A DNA stretch of 64,000 bases from Saprospiraceae bacterium (GCA_016720635.1 JADKKF010000007.1:124001-188000); one strand, 5' to 3'; counted from the first letter of the stretch, positions 47,709 through 56,333 are shown. The notes: generated from the sequence alone by a model not told the origin. Program-made: numbers and translations.

Positions 47709-48645
47709 TTATTTTGTGCTATCCACTTTTGGCCTAATTATACTATTTCTTGGGGCCTTCACTGAAACAAAGTTGAGCATGGAGCAATTGGGTGAAAAAT
47801 TATTTTTCGATCCGATTTTGTCCAGAGATTCTACCATTTCATGCGCATCATGTCACAAACCAGAATTTGCTTTTGCGGACAATAGACCTTTCTCCAAGGG
47901 TATAAATGGTCAACTTGGTAAAAGAAACAGCCCTAGCGTGATGAATATGTCGGCAAGACCATATTTTTTTTATGATGGTAGAGCCCAGACACTTGAAGAT
48001 CAAGTTTTACATCCTATTCAAGATCCTGTAGAAATGGGTTCTAATCTTAGTGAGTTGTACGTTAAACTCAAAAGACATGACCTATATCCCAAAGCTTTTT
48101 ATGCCTTATTCAATGATACATTTCAGTTAACTCAAATGCAAATTGCTTTGGCGGCCTTTATGCGGACTCTTGAGACGGATGATACCGATAATGATCGATG
48201 GCTGATGGACGAATCGCCTGGGTTATCACCGTTGCAAATCGAGGGACGAAATTTGTTTTTCAGCGCTAGGGCTAAATGTTCTGAGTGTCATTTTACTCCA
48301 GATTTTACGGATGATGCCTTTAAAAATATTGGTTTGTATGACGGAAAAGATTATAGGGATAGCGGGAGAGCCAAGATTACCAAAAATCCAAAAGATTTGG
48401 GTTTATTTAAAACCCCAGGGTTGAGAAATGTAGCAATGACTGCCCCATACATGCACGATGGCAGCATTAAAACGCTTGAAAAAGTTATAGATTATTATAA
48501 TGACCCCCACAAAGTGATACCTCACGCCATAAATAGGGATACTTTGTTGTCCAAACCTCTAGGTCTAACCAATAAAGAAAAAAAATCCTTAGTTGCATTT
48601 CTGCACTCATTGACCGACGACCAATTTAAAAAGAATAAAAATTAG
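47692..48645 (+). CDS. Di-heme cytochrome c peroxidase (CcpA/MauG family)
   Basis: The 317-residue protein has an N-terminal signal/anchor helix (about 7-23) and two heme c sites: Cys51-Ala-Ser-Cys54-His55 and Cys196-Ser-Glu-Cys199-His200. Typical segments are ELFFDP-like LFFDPILSRDSTISC, FSKGINGQLGKRNSP, YDGRAQTLEDQVLHPI, LGLFKTPGLRNVAMTAPYMHDG. It reduces H2O2 in the periplasm with electrons from a cytochrome c. The start is a GTG inside the previous gene. It depends on heme attachment by the ccm genes. A second paralogue is at 60514-61660. Confidence 0.9.
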   Translation: MKKANNYFVLSTFGLIILFLGAFTETKLSMEQLGEKLFFDPILSRDSTISCASCHKPEFAFADNRPFSKGINGQLGKRNSPSVMNMSARPYFFYDGRAQTLEDQVLHPIQDPVEMGSNLSELYVKLKRHDLYPKAFYALFNDTFQLTQMQIALAAFMRTLETDDTDNDRWLMDESPGLSPLQIEGRNLFFSARAKCSECHFTPDFTDDAFKNIGLYDGKDYRDSGRAKITKNPKDLGLFKTPGLRNVAMTAPYMHDGSIKTLEKVIDYYNDPHKVIPHAINRDTLLSKPLGLTNKEKKSLVAFLHSLTDDQFKKNKN

Positions 48646-48709
48646 GATAATTCGTGGAAACTTTGACTGTATTGGTCTATTTTGAATCCAATTTTCCATG
48701 ACTAAAATT

Positions 48710-48717
48710 TACCTTTG
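48710..48717 (+). promoter_or_regulatory. -7 promoter element (TACCTTTG) for sppA
   Basis: TACCTTTG fits TAnnTTTG, 30 bp before the ATG. A TTTG at 48681-48684 is 25 bp upstream, slightly beyond the usual spacing. Confidence 0.4.
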
Positions 48718-48747
48718 AGTACTTAACTTTTTATTATTATTATTTAT

Positions 48748-50529
48748 ATGAAACAATTTTTCAAATTCGTATTTGCTTCGTGCTTAGGATTATTTCTGGC
48801 ATTAGCTGTTCTCTTTTTAATTTTTGGCGTATTCCTTGGCAGTAAAGTCTCTAAAGCCATCGAAGGTGACACGGTCGAAATTAAGGCCAATTCAATACTC
48901 AAACTCAAATTGGATCAAATCATTCCAGAAAAAACAGATAACGTTCCTGTCAATTTTATGGATTTAGAATCTGACACAAAAATTGGCGTTAGCGACATCA
49001 TAAAGATGATTAAAAAAGCCAAAACAGACGACAATATCAAAGGGATATATATGAATAACTCTAGTATTGGACTTGGCCAAGCGGGTGCTTACTCCATCAG
49101 ACAGGCCTTGATTGATTTTAAAAATTCTGGAAAATTTATCATTTCATACAATACACATTATGGACAAGCGGCTTATTATTTAGCCTCCGTTGCCGATCAA
49201 GTATTAATAGATCCAATGGGAGAAATTGAGCTCAAAGGATATGCATCTACCATTCCACACTTCAAGGATATGATGGATAGACTAGGGATAGGTGTACAAG
49301 TGGTTTATGCGGGCCAGTTCAAAAGTGCAACAGAGCCTTTTAGACTCAATAAAATGTCGGATCAGAACAAGCTCCAGACCAGAGAGTTATTGAATTCTTT
49401 ATATAAAAATTTATTAACGGGTATTTCAGAATCGAGAAAAATTTCAATCGATAATTTGAGCAATATAATCACCCAGAGTCCTTATCATCAAGCCGATAAA
49501 GCTAGACAAGAAGGTTTGGTCGATAGTTTGGTTGAACTAGATGACATTGACGCCTATCTGAAAACCAAAGTTGGTTTAGATGACGCAGAAGACCTTTCGA
49601 TGGTGATGATTTCTGATTATTTAAAAGCAAATCGATTGGACAATAACAATTCTGCGGATGATAAGATAGCCGTGGTCTATGCAGAAGGCAGTATCACTGA
49701 AGCCAAATCTGAGGAGGAGACAAATATATCAGGGAAGGAATACGTAAATATTTTCGATAAAATTGAAAAAGATAAAAAAATAAAAGCAGTCGTATTGCGC
49801 ATAAATAGCCCTGGAGGAAGTGCCGTTGCTTCAGAACAAATATTGCAGGCCATTAATGATTTAAAGAAAATAAAGAAAATCCCGGTTATCGTTTCTATGG
49901 GTGATGTAGCCGCTTCAGGTGGCTATTATATTGCATGCCAGGCTGATAAAATATATGCTGAACCCAATACCATTACTGGATCCATTGGAGTTTTTGGGAT
50001 GATACCTGATGTCTCAAAATTGATGGAAACTAAATTAGGTATTCATTTTGATACAGTGAAAACAGCCCCCTTAGCTGAAGGTGTAACTGGAGTATTTCCA
50101 ATGAGTAAACCGACCCTTGATTATTTTCAAAGGGATGTTGATCGAGTTTATGATGTATTTTTAAGTAGGGTTGCCAAAGGAAGAAACAAGTCTAAAGAAG
50201 AAATTCATACCATCGCCCAAGGCCGAATTTGGACGGGAAATATGGCAAAGAACAATGGGTTGGTAGATGAAATCGGATCCCTTGAAGATGCTGTATTATA
50301 TGCTTCAACAAAAGCCAATATCAAAAATTATAAAATCACGGAATATCCTAAGATTAAAGATCCAATCAACCGTTTGATCGATAAATATGTTAATAAAAAA
50401 GAAAATGAAACTAAGGCCAATATCAAAGCTTTAAGTGGTGATGCTTATTTTATTTTTGATGCGCTGACGCAAATCCAACAATGGAATGGGGTGCAAGCTC
50501 GTTTACCTTTTATGCTAAATAAATTTTAA
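48748..50529 (+). CDS. sppA: Signal peptide peptidase SppA, 67 kDa long form
   Basis: A 593-residue protein with one N-terminal membrane helix (about 5-30) and two tandem ClpP-like domains, as in Escherichia coli SppA. The catalytic Lys lies in the first domain (VVYAGQFKSATEPFRL), the Ser in the second (VSMGDVAASGGYYIACQAD). INSPGGSAVASEQI and NTITGSIGVFGMIPD are family landmarks. It degrades cleaved signal peptides in the membrane. It has a -7 element upstream and the subtilase gene 17 bp downstream. Confidence 0.94.
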   Translation: MKQFFKFVFASCLGLFLALAVLFLIFGVFLGSKVSKAIEGDTVEIKANSILKLKLDQIIPEKTDNVPVNFMDLESDTKIGVSDIIKMIKKAKTDDNIKGIYMNNSSIGLGQAGAYSIRQALIDFKNSGKFIISYNTHYGQAAYYLASVADQVLIDPMGEIELKGYASTIPHFKDMMDRLGIGVQVVYAGQFKSATEPFRLNKMSDQNKLQTRELLNSLYKNLLTGISESRKISIDNLSNIITQSPYHQADKARQEGLVDSLVELDDIDAYLKTKVGLDDAEDLSMVMISDYLKANRLDNNNSADDKIAVVYAEGSITEAKSEEETNISGKEYVNIFDKIEKDKKIKAVVLRINSPGGSAVASEQILQAINDLKKIKKIPVIVSMGDVAASGGYYIACQADKIYAEPNTITGSIGVFGMIPDVSKLMETKLGIHFDTVKTAPLAEGVTGVFPMSKPTLDYFQRDVDRVYDVFLSRVAKGRNKSKEEIHTIAQGRIWTGNMAKNNGLVDEIGSLEDAVLYASTKANIKNYKITEYPKIKDPINRLIDKYVNKKENETKANIKALSGDAYFIFDALTQIQQWNGVQARLPFMLNKF

Positions 50530-50546
50530 TTTTTTATTCTTATTTT

Positions 50547-52229
50547 ATGATCTTTAGACTTCCTTTAATTGCGCTGGTTTTTGTATTTTTTATAGGTAAT
50601 GGAGTGTCCCAGAACACTACCGCTGACTATCCAGTGGATTGGTTTAATCTGGACCCCAATAAGGGTCAATTCAATGGACTTGGCACCAATACTGCCTATG
50701 AAACCCTATTGAAAGGTAGAAAATCCGTCCCTGTAATTGTTGCAGTGATTGACTCTGGGGTGGATATCGAACACGATGATTTAGATGATAAAATATGGAC
50801 CAACCCAAACGAAATACCAAATAATGGAATAGATGATGATAAAAATGGATACGTTGACGATATTCATGGTTGGAATTTCATCGGGAATAAAAATGGAAAA
50901 AATGTTTTAGAGGACTCGTACGAATTGACACGAGATTATGCTGCTGCAAAAAAGTATTTTGCCAACAAGGATATCACCAAATTATCGAAGAAAGATACCA
51001 AAAAATATGAAGCTATGATTGGTCTTAAAAAGACCATCGATAGCAAACGTTTGGCAGCCCAAAAAAATATAGATGAAGCAAATGACAAATTGGAAAGCAT
51101 AGCTACCATCCTCGAAATGATGGAAGGCGAATTGGAAGGAAAACCCATTACAAAAGAAAATCTTGCAGCAATTTCGAAGCAAGATCCTATCGTACAAGCT
51201 GGAAAAGATCTGTTATCACAAATATTAAATTATTATCCTACAGTTAGCAATTTAGATCAAGTTTTAAAGATTGTTGTGGATGAATTTAAGCCTCTTATTG
51301 AAAAATCCCAAAATGAATTGGACTATGGTTATAATCCTGATGAAAATGTGAGAGCTTTAGTTGGAGATAATTATGAGGATTTGTATCAAAAAGGGTATGG
51401 AAATAATGACGTAAAAGGTCCCGACGCTAGTCATGGAACACATGTAGCAGGTATTATTGCAGCCGAAAGAGGCAATGGATTAGGTATAGATGGAATTGCT
51501 GATAATGTAAGGATAATGTCCTTGAGAGCTGTACCCGATGGTGATGAACGCGACAAAGACATAGCAAATGCAATAAAATACGCTGTAGATAATGGTGCCA
51601 AAGTTATCAATATGAGTTTTGGAAAAGGCAGTTCTCCACAGAAAGCCGTGATTGATGAAGCTGTAAAATACGCTCAAAAGAAAGACGTTTTGTTGGTACA
51701 CGCTTCTGGAAATAGTGGCATGAATAACGATGAGGGAAATAATTTTCCGACAAAATATTTTATCAAAAAAGGATGGTTTTCTTGCAAAAAAGCTAAAAAC
51801 TGGTTGGAAGTGGGCGCAATAACGCCTTTTAAAGATGAGAATTTGGTGGCCAATTTTTCCAATTATGGTAAAAAGTCGCTTGACATTTTTTCCCCAGGAT
51901 ATCAAATCAATTCGACATTGCCAAATCAATCTTATGGTATATATGACGGAACATCTATGGCATCACCAATGACTGCCGGCACAGCAGCTTTATTGAGATC
52001 ATACTTTCCATCTTTAACCGCAAAGCAAGTTAAGAAAATCATAGTTTCTTCCTCTAATAAAATAAATCAGAAAGTAAGAAAACCTGGATCAGAAGACAAC
52101 ATGGTCACTCTTGACGAAATCTCCAATTCAGGAGGAATTCTTAATGTGGTAAATGCAATAAAATTGGCTTCTGAAACCAAAGGCAAAAACAAATATAAAA
52201 TTCCTCAATCAGGCGATATATTTCCTTAA
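50547..52229 (+). CDS. Secreted subtilisin-like serine peptidase (S8) with large helical insert
   Basis: The 560-residue protein has a signal peptide (to about residue 21) and the full catalytic set: Asp69 (VIDSGVD), His296 (SHGTHVAG), Asn389 (ASGNS) and Ser470 (DGTSMASP). Asp and His are 227 residues apart, against some 30-70 in ordinary subtilases. The extra part (about 120-285) is Lys/Glu-rich and helical. This layout recurs in Bacteroidota S8 enzymes. No C-terminal type IX sorting domain is visible; the protein ends soon after the catalytic domain. It is probably periplasmic or at the outer surface and co-transcribed with sppA. Confidence 0.9.
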   Translation: MIFRLPLIALVFVFFIGNGVSQNTTADYPVDWFNLDPNKGQFNGLGTNTAYETLLKGRKSVPVIVAVIDSGVDIEHDDLDDKIWTNPNEIPNNGIDDDKNGYVDDIHGWNFIGNKNGKNVLEDSYELTRDYAAAKKYFANKDITKLSKKDTKKYEAMIGLKKTIDSKRLAAQKNIDEANDKLESIATILEMMEGELEGKPITKENLAAISKQDPIVQAGKDLLSQILNYYPTVSNLDQVLKIVVDEFKPLIEKSQNELDYGYNPDENVRALVGDNYEDLYQKGYGNNDVKGPDASHGTHVAGIIAAERGNGLGIDGIADNVRIMSLRAVPDGDERDKDIANAIKYAVDNGAKVINMSFGKGSSPQKAVIDEAVKYAQKKDVLLVHASGNSGMNNDEGNNFPTKYFIKKGWFSCKKAKNWLEVGAITPFKDENLVANFSNYGKKSLDIFSPGYQINSTLPNQSYGIYDGTSMASPMTAGTAALLRSYFPSLTAKQVKKIIVSSSNKINQKVRKPGSEDNMVTLDEISNSGGILNVVNAIKLASETKGKNKYKIPQSGDIFP

Positions 52230-52256
52230 AATTAGGGAATAGAGATTTATTTTTGT

Positions 52257-52264
52257 TATTTTTG
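52257..52264 (+). promoter_or_regulatory. -7 promoter element (TATTTTTG) before the DUF6089 gene
   Basis: TATTTTTG matches TAnnTTTG, 33 bp before the restored ATG at 52298. It supports that ATG as the true start. Confidence 0.4.
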
Positions 52265-52297
52265 CATTTTCCTTGCTAAATAAGAAGATACACTTCT

Positions 52298-53169
52298 ATG
52301 CATAATAAGTCGCTCATTTTTAGCTTTTGTTGGCTCTAGGATCTTTTTCCTTTTTACAAGCACAATATTTAGAGGCTGGCTTTGGCGTTGGGGCATCGCT
52401 TTATGAAGGCGATTTGTCCCCTGATTCACCATTGAAACGGTTCCAACTATTAAGACCTGCTGGGAGTGCTTTTGTAAAATGGCATCTCAACCCAAAATTT
52501 GATTGGGCATTAAATGTAAATTATCTTCAGCTATACGGTGATGATAAAAAGTCAGACAATGCTGGTCGAAAAGAAAGAAACTTAGATTTTACTTCTAATG
52601 TTTTTGAATTTAATACTACGCTTGAGTGGAATATTCTCGGCTTTGAGCCAGAAAGATTGTACTCGCCATTTTCTCCCTATATTTTTGCTGGAGCTGGCAT
52701 ATTTCACCATAATCCCAAAACTAAGTATCAAGATACCTGGTATGAACTGCAACCCTTAGGGACAGAAGGGCAAGGTTTGTCTCAATACCCAGAAAGAGAG
52801 TATTACAAATTGTGGCAACCAAATTTATTGCTAGGAATCGGGATTAAATGGGCATTAACTGAAAGATTGAATTTATCCAGTGACTTTGGCGTGCGATTGG
52901 TTTTTACAGATTATTTAGATGATGCAAGTTCTTCATATATTGCATCACCAGAGATCGCAGAAGTACATGGACCTATAGCTGCCGCATTATCGAATAGGAT
53001 AGGGGAAGGGAGAGGTACTGGCCCTGTAATTTTACCTTCTGGTTCTTTGCGCGCTAGCCCCAATTCTACCGACTATTATTTGGTTGGTTTTGTAAAATTA
53101 TCTTGGAATTTGTACAATGTGGAGCCACTTGCTGGTAGAAAAAATCAAATGGGTTGCCCTCGGTTTTAA
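52298..53169 (+). CDS. DUF6089 family outer-membrane beta-barrel protein (frameshift in signal peptide)
   Basis: About 290 residues. The mature part (QYLEAGFGVGASLYEGDLSP) and the alternating strands ending in YLVGFVKLSWNLYN match DUF6089, an OmpA/OmpW-like barrel family of Bacteroidota. The start ATG at 52298 gives MHNKSLIFSF, but the frame then breaks: four Ts at 52325-52328, where five would continue into LLALGSFSFLQAQ and complete a signal peptide. A one-base error in the run is likely. Without repair no ATG start exists for the barrel. Role unknown, perhaps linked to type IX secretion or cell-surface structure. Confidence 0.8.
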
Positions 53170-53212
53170 TCTCAGAAAATAAAATATCTTATTTCGTAAA
53201 TAATCCTGCTGA

Positions 53213-53250
53213 CCCAAGTCTTTGAGTTGGGCCAAATCCAAAAAAGATCA
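53213..53250 (+). repeat. Direct repeat, left copy flanking the RHS module
   Basis: It contains a small hairpin (CCCAA at 53213-53217, TTGGG at 53227-53231). Then come 23 bases, from TTGGGCCAAATCC at 53227 to 53249, identical to 54861-54883 in the right-hand copy. The two copies are in the same orientation and bracket the RHS toxin and immunity genes. Confidence 0.75.
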
Positions 53251-53315
53251 AAAAATATCTCTAATCAGAAGCCCTCAAACAATGCAATTGCTTCTTCAAG
53301 AGTGACTGTAAAGAA

Positions 53316-54340
53316 GTGCTGTACTACTACCACAGCGATCACGTGGGCTCCTCCACATTTCTGAGCGATGCCTATGGCAAATCTTATGAATTTATGCTAC
53401 ATTTGCCATATAGAGAGGAGATGACTGACCGATGCGAAGCAAAATCGTGATCTGAAATCACGATTTAGGGAAGGAACCGAGCAAAACGTTGCGAGGTATA
53501 TCTTAAGAAATAAATTGGCAAAAATGCTGTTGGACATTCCAAGATAAAAGTTGCTGGGTGGGCGACTCCATACACCTTCACGGGCAAGGAAAAGGACGAC
53601 CTGACGGGCCTGCAGTATTTTGGAGCGAGGTATTATGACAGCAGGATCAGTATATGGTATGGAGTGGATCCAAAGGCGGAGAAATATCCAAGCCTTTCAC
53701 CTTACTGTTTTGTAGCTAATAATCCGATTAGGTACATTGACCCTGATGGAAGAGAAATAGTAGACCCTCAAGGTAGAAGAGCAATTATATACGACAAAAA
53801 AGGTAGAATGCACTTTACTAAATATGCCACTGCAGATATACGAAGAGTTGCAGGTGCTTTAAGTTTAACAACTGAAGGTACTGCTCAATTGAAAAGAATT
53901 AATTCTTCTGATATTAAAACTAAAATCAACGTTTCGTCTGATAGTAAAATTGAGACAAGGGCAGATGGGAAGACATCCTATACATATGGTGAAACTGAAC
54001 AAGGGAATAAAAATAACCCACCATCTTACAGCAAATTCCAAAATGAAGATGGGTCATTTGGAATTAAAGAAGCTACCATAACTATTTTTAAAGGTACATT
54101 AAAAGAAGGAATAAAACCGGATCAGGTTTAGAGCATGAAGGTTTGACACTTGAGCAAGCAATTGGAGCTGTAGCAGGACATGAAGGTATACATGCAACAG
54201 ACAAGTCAGAAATTAATAAGGATATTAAAACAGAGTTTGGCACTAAAAAGCAAAAAGCAGCAAGAGCAGTTTCAAGGGAGATAAAACCAGAAGCGGTTGA
54301 AAAGAAAATTATTGACCAATCACGAAGCCAAAATGACTAA
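53316..54340 (+). pseudogene. RHS repeat-associated core tip with C-terminal HExxH toxin domain (interrupted)
   Basis: Only the end of an RHS protein is present. Reading YYYHSDHVGSSTFLSDAYG up to 53450, it hits a stop; about 100 bp of foreign sequence with three stops follows. The same frame then resumes from 53514 as GWATPYTFTGKEKDDLTGLQ, YFGARYYDSRISIWYGVDP and NPIRYIDPDGRE, the conserved cleavage site before the toxin. The toxin (about 190 residues) is broken at a run of four A (54113-54116); five would join ...FKGTLKEGIK to TGSGLEHEG. Its motif GHEGIHATD is a zinc HExxH site. This is a displaced RHS 'tip' rather than a full gene. Confidence 0.8.
53442..53466. repeat. Hairpin in a ~100-bp insert within the RHS core
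   Basis: AAATCGTGAT (53442-53451) and ATCACGATTT (53457-53466) form a perfect 10-bp stem with a 5-nt loop. It lies in the stretch (about 53428-53550) that interrupts the RHS frame, so the insert may be a small mobile repeat. Its borders cannot be fixed from one copy. Confidence 0.5.
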
Positions 54341-54343
54341 GTT

Positions 54344-54802
54344 ATGAAAAGTATATTTTTAAGTTTCGTTTTATTATCATTTTCGATTGGAGTGTTTGCT
54401 CAAAAAAAGAAAGCAGACCCATTTAGAATAGTAAATGTACCTGATAGTTTAAGACTACAACTTGTAAAGAAAACTTATCCTAACAGTAAAGACCTGACAT
54501 CAAAAACAGGGCTTTATATATTGAATCTGACAAACAGTAAAGATTTTATATTTAAAGATGGGATTTACTACTACAAAGGTTTTGGCCCTCACTTTCCAAG
54601 AAGGATATTTATTTTTAATAAAGGAGTACTTTGTATTTTTGATAATGTAGGAGCTTTTAACCCAAAGGGTGTACTTCAAGAATATTTAGAAAGTATCAAG
54701 AAATTAGACCTGACGGATAAACAAACCGTAAAGTATTTAAAAGCAATTAGCGAATATTTAGAACAAGAAAGTGGGAATACTTACGGTAAAGAAATAAAAT
54801 AA
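54344..54802 (+). CDS. Putative secreted immunity protein for the RHS toxin
   Basis: The 152-residue product has a clear signal peptide (MKSIFLSFVLLSFSIGVFAQ). It follows the toxin stop by 3 bp, the typical place for an immunity gene. I do not recognise the family. The mature part is basic, with DGIYYYKGFGPHFPRRIFI and a helical C-terminus. Export of the protein would fit a toxin that acts in the periplasm. The function is inferred from position only. After it, 310 bp hold no gene but carry repeat copy A. Confidence 0.6.
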   Translation: MKSIFLSFVLLSFSIGVFAQKKKADPFRIVNVPDSLRLQLVKKTYPNSKDLTSKTGLYILNLTNSKDFIFKDGIYYYKGFGPHFPRRIFIFNKGVLCIFDNVGAFNPKGVLQEYLESIKKLDLTDKQTVKYLKAISEYLEQESGNTYGKEIK

Positions 54803-54848
54803 CTTAGAGCCTTTACAGAAATGCAGGTTTTTTTTGTATCTGCTGGAG

Positions 54849-54990
54849 CAAATCTTTGACTTGGGCCAAATCCAAAAAAGATCTAAAAATCCCTACGTTC
54901 GGCGTAGGTTGACCTACGTCGGCGAGTCACTATGGCTTCGCTGTATAGCCAAGGAGAGGAGTGTTGAGGTATAAATTTGGAGGCTTGGGT
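54849..54990 (+). repeat. Interspersed hairpin repeat, copy A
   Basis: The first part (54849-54884) repeats the element at 53213. Next is CCTACG-TTCGG-CGTAGG (54892-54908), a 6-bp stem. Then TTGACCTACGTCGGCGAG and the block AGCCAAGGAGAGGAGTGTTG, and it ends in GGAGGCTTGGGTT. Copies B to E share these blocks. It fills most of the 310-bp gap 54803-55112. Confidence 0.8.
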
Positions 54991-55089
54991 TGCTGCTGTG
55001 GGATGGAGTAAATGCTTTAGGAAAAATCAGATGATGGTTGCGAATCAAAAATAATATCTCAAAATCCACAAATAATCTAATTTAATATT

Positions 55090-55097
55090 TAAATTTG
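55090..55097 (+). promoter_or_regulatory. -7 promoter element (TAAATTTG) for antitoxin gene
   Basis: TAAATTTG fits TAnnTTTG and lies 15 bp before the ATG at 55113. Confidence 0.35.
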
Positions 55098-55112
55098 AAG
55101 AAAATCTGAGCA

Positions 55113-55337
55113 ATGGGTACAGCAGAATTGAAAATTGATATTATCAATAAAATAACAAATCTGAAAGAAGTTCGCATTATTGAAGAAATTCAAAAAATGT
55201 TAGATTTTGAAATGGATAAAGGAGACTTTATATTAAACGCAGCCCAAAAGAGTAGAATACTTGACGCCAAACAAGATAAGGTTCTAATAGAAGAAGAAGC
55301 AAATAGCGATACTGAAAAATGGCTACAAGAAAGGTAA
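55113..55337 (+). CDS. RelE/ParE-type antitoxin-like protein
   Basis: The 74-residue acidic, helical protein starts MGTAELKIDIINKITNLKEV and ends in SDTEKWLQER. This is a common Bacteroidota antitoxin type found directly before RelE/ParE toxin genes; the C-terminal acidic helix would wrap the toxin. Here the toxin gene begins inside its end (ATG 55319) but is cut after about 12 codons by repeat B. The antitoxin is thus an orphan. The assignment rests on sequence pattern and this overlap. Confidence 0.65.
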   Translation: MGTAELKIDIINKITNLKEVRIIEEIQKMLDFEMDKGDFILNAAQKSRILDAKQDKVLIEEEANSDTEKWLQER

Positions 55338-55375
55338 ACTGGACAGAAAAAGCGCCTACGTTCGGCGTAGGTTGA
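55319..55375 (+). pseudogene. Truncated RelE/ParE-type toxin, cut by repeat B
   Basis: The frame starts in the antitoxin's last codons and reads MATRKVNWTEKA, the usual N-terminus of such toxins. From 55355 it runs into repeat B (PTFGVG, stop at 55375). No downstream part of the toxin is found after the repeat, so the 3' part is lost rather than just interrupted. Confidence 0.6.
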
Positions 55376-55455
55376 CCTACGTCGCCGAGTTGCTATGGCT
55401 TTGCCATATAGCCTAGGAGAGGAGTGTTGAGGTACAAGTTTGAAGGCTTGGGTTA
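55353..55455 (+). repeat. Interspersed hairpin repeat, copy B
   Basis: CCTACG-TTCGG-CGTAGG at 55355-55371 is identical to copy A. It is followed by TTGACCTACGTCGCCGAG, TATGGC-TTT-GCCATA (a perfect palindrome), the GGAGAGGAGTGTTGAGGTA block and the GAAGGCTTGGGTTAG end. It starts exactly where the toxin frame departs from its family. Confidence 0.8.
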
Positions 55456-55478
55456 GTCTTCAAAATTAACCAATTGCT

Positions 55479-55807
55479 TTATTTAGGGACAAATTTCAGT
55501 AGTTCAGCCAGCTCTTTATCAGTAAGATTTTCTTTATCAGATTTGTCGTAAATAGAGAGCAAATAAACGGTCTCATCGGCAATTACAAAATTTGTAATTA
55601 GTCTTGCACCACCGCTTTTGCCTTTGCCTTTTGAGGAAATGGTAAGGCGTATCTTGTAGCAGTTTCTACCCAAAGCAGTTCCTTGTATCGGGTTTTCTTC
55701 CAAGCTTTCAAATAAAACGGCTAAATCAGTTTTTAAAGAGTGGTATTTTTTAGCCATTTTTTTAACTCTTTCCTAAAAGTAGGAACAGCAATAATATTAT
55801 AACTCAT
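55479..55807 (-). CDS. RelE/ParE-family toxin (frameshifted)
   Basis: About 109 residues. The main body (AKKYHSLKTDLAVLFESLEE, GTALGRNCYKIRLTISSKGK, GGARLITNFVI, YLLSIYDKSDKENLT) is a RelE/ParE mRNA-cleaving or gyrase-directed toxin fold. The true start is ATG at 55807 (MSYNIIAVPTFRKELKK), overlapping the antitoxin stop. The two parts are joined by a run of seven T on the plus strand (55757-55763), one base short of keeping the frame. Read alone, an ATG at 55757 gives only 92 residues. Confidence 0.75.
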
Positions 55808-56002
55808 CTAATAACTGTTTTGCTGATATGCCTTTCAATTTACCTTGACGTACCAACTTTAGTTCTTCCACCGCTTCTTTAATCTCCTCCATCAGAAAGG
55901 CTTTTCGTTAAGAATGGTAGTTGCCTTTACATAGGATAAGCCTTTCAACACTTCCAGCAAGTGTGTGGCTTTGTTGTCTTTTATATCTAATAATACTTTC
56001 AT
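55797..56002 (-). CDS. Antitoxin of the RelE/ParE module (frameshifted)
   Basis: About 68 residues: MKVLLDIKDNKATHLLEVLK, then LSYVKATTILNEK, and after a one-base gap in the run 55902-55905, AFLMEEIKEAVEELKLV and GKLKGISAKQLLDEL. This is a common Bacteroidota antitoxin type with a helical, acidic C-terminal region. Its stop overlaps the toxin's ATG, so translation is coupled. The frame is broken by one missing base in a T-run. Without repair it ends after 36 residues. Confidence 0.6.
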
Positions 56003-56196
56003 TACTCAATTTTTTTTAACGGTGATAATCATTTCATTGCACAATACCTGTTTTAAACGATTGCTTGATATCTGGTTCAAAGATTTAAATCAAAAACCAT
56101 TATTTACAATAATTTATGTAGTAAAGTTACGTATTCGACGGGACAAGACAAAATTTTATAAATGATTCTTAATTAATGTTTACAACAGGGCTTAAA

Positions 56197-56280
56197 CTGA
56201 CCTAAGTCGGCGAGGTGCCATGGCTTTTGCCATATAGCCAAGGAGAGGAGTGTTGAGGTACAAGTTTGAGGCTTGGGGTA
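56197..56280 (+). repeat. Interspersed hairpin repeat, copy C
   Basis: Shares CCTAAGTCGGCGAG, CATGGCTTTTGCCATATAGCC, the AAGGAGAGGAGTGTTGAGGT block and TTGAGGCTTGGGG with copies A and B. It has lost the CCTACG hairpin. It lies in the 354-bp gap 56003-56356 between the RelE/ParE and hicBA modules. Confidence 0.75.
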
Positions 56281-56333
56281 GCGTTGCGGTTTACGTCTGA
56301 AATTCAGACTGAAAATATTAGCTATATTTTTAT

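Noticed and set aside
55965..56165. Plus-strand 66-codon frame between the RelE-type antitoxin and hicB
   Set aside because: Partly antisense to the antitoxin start, no recognisable domain, and no promoter.
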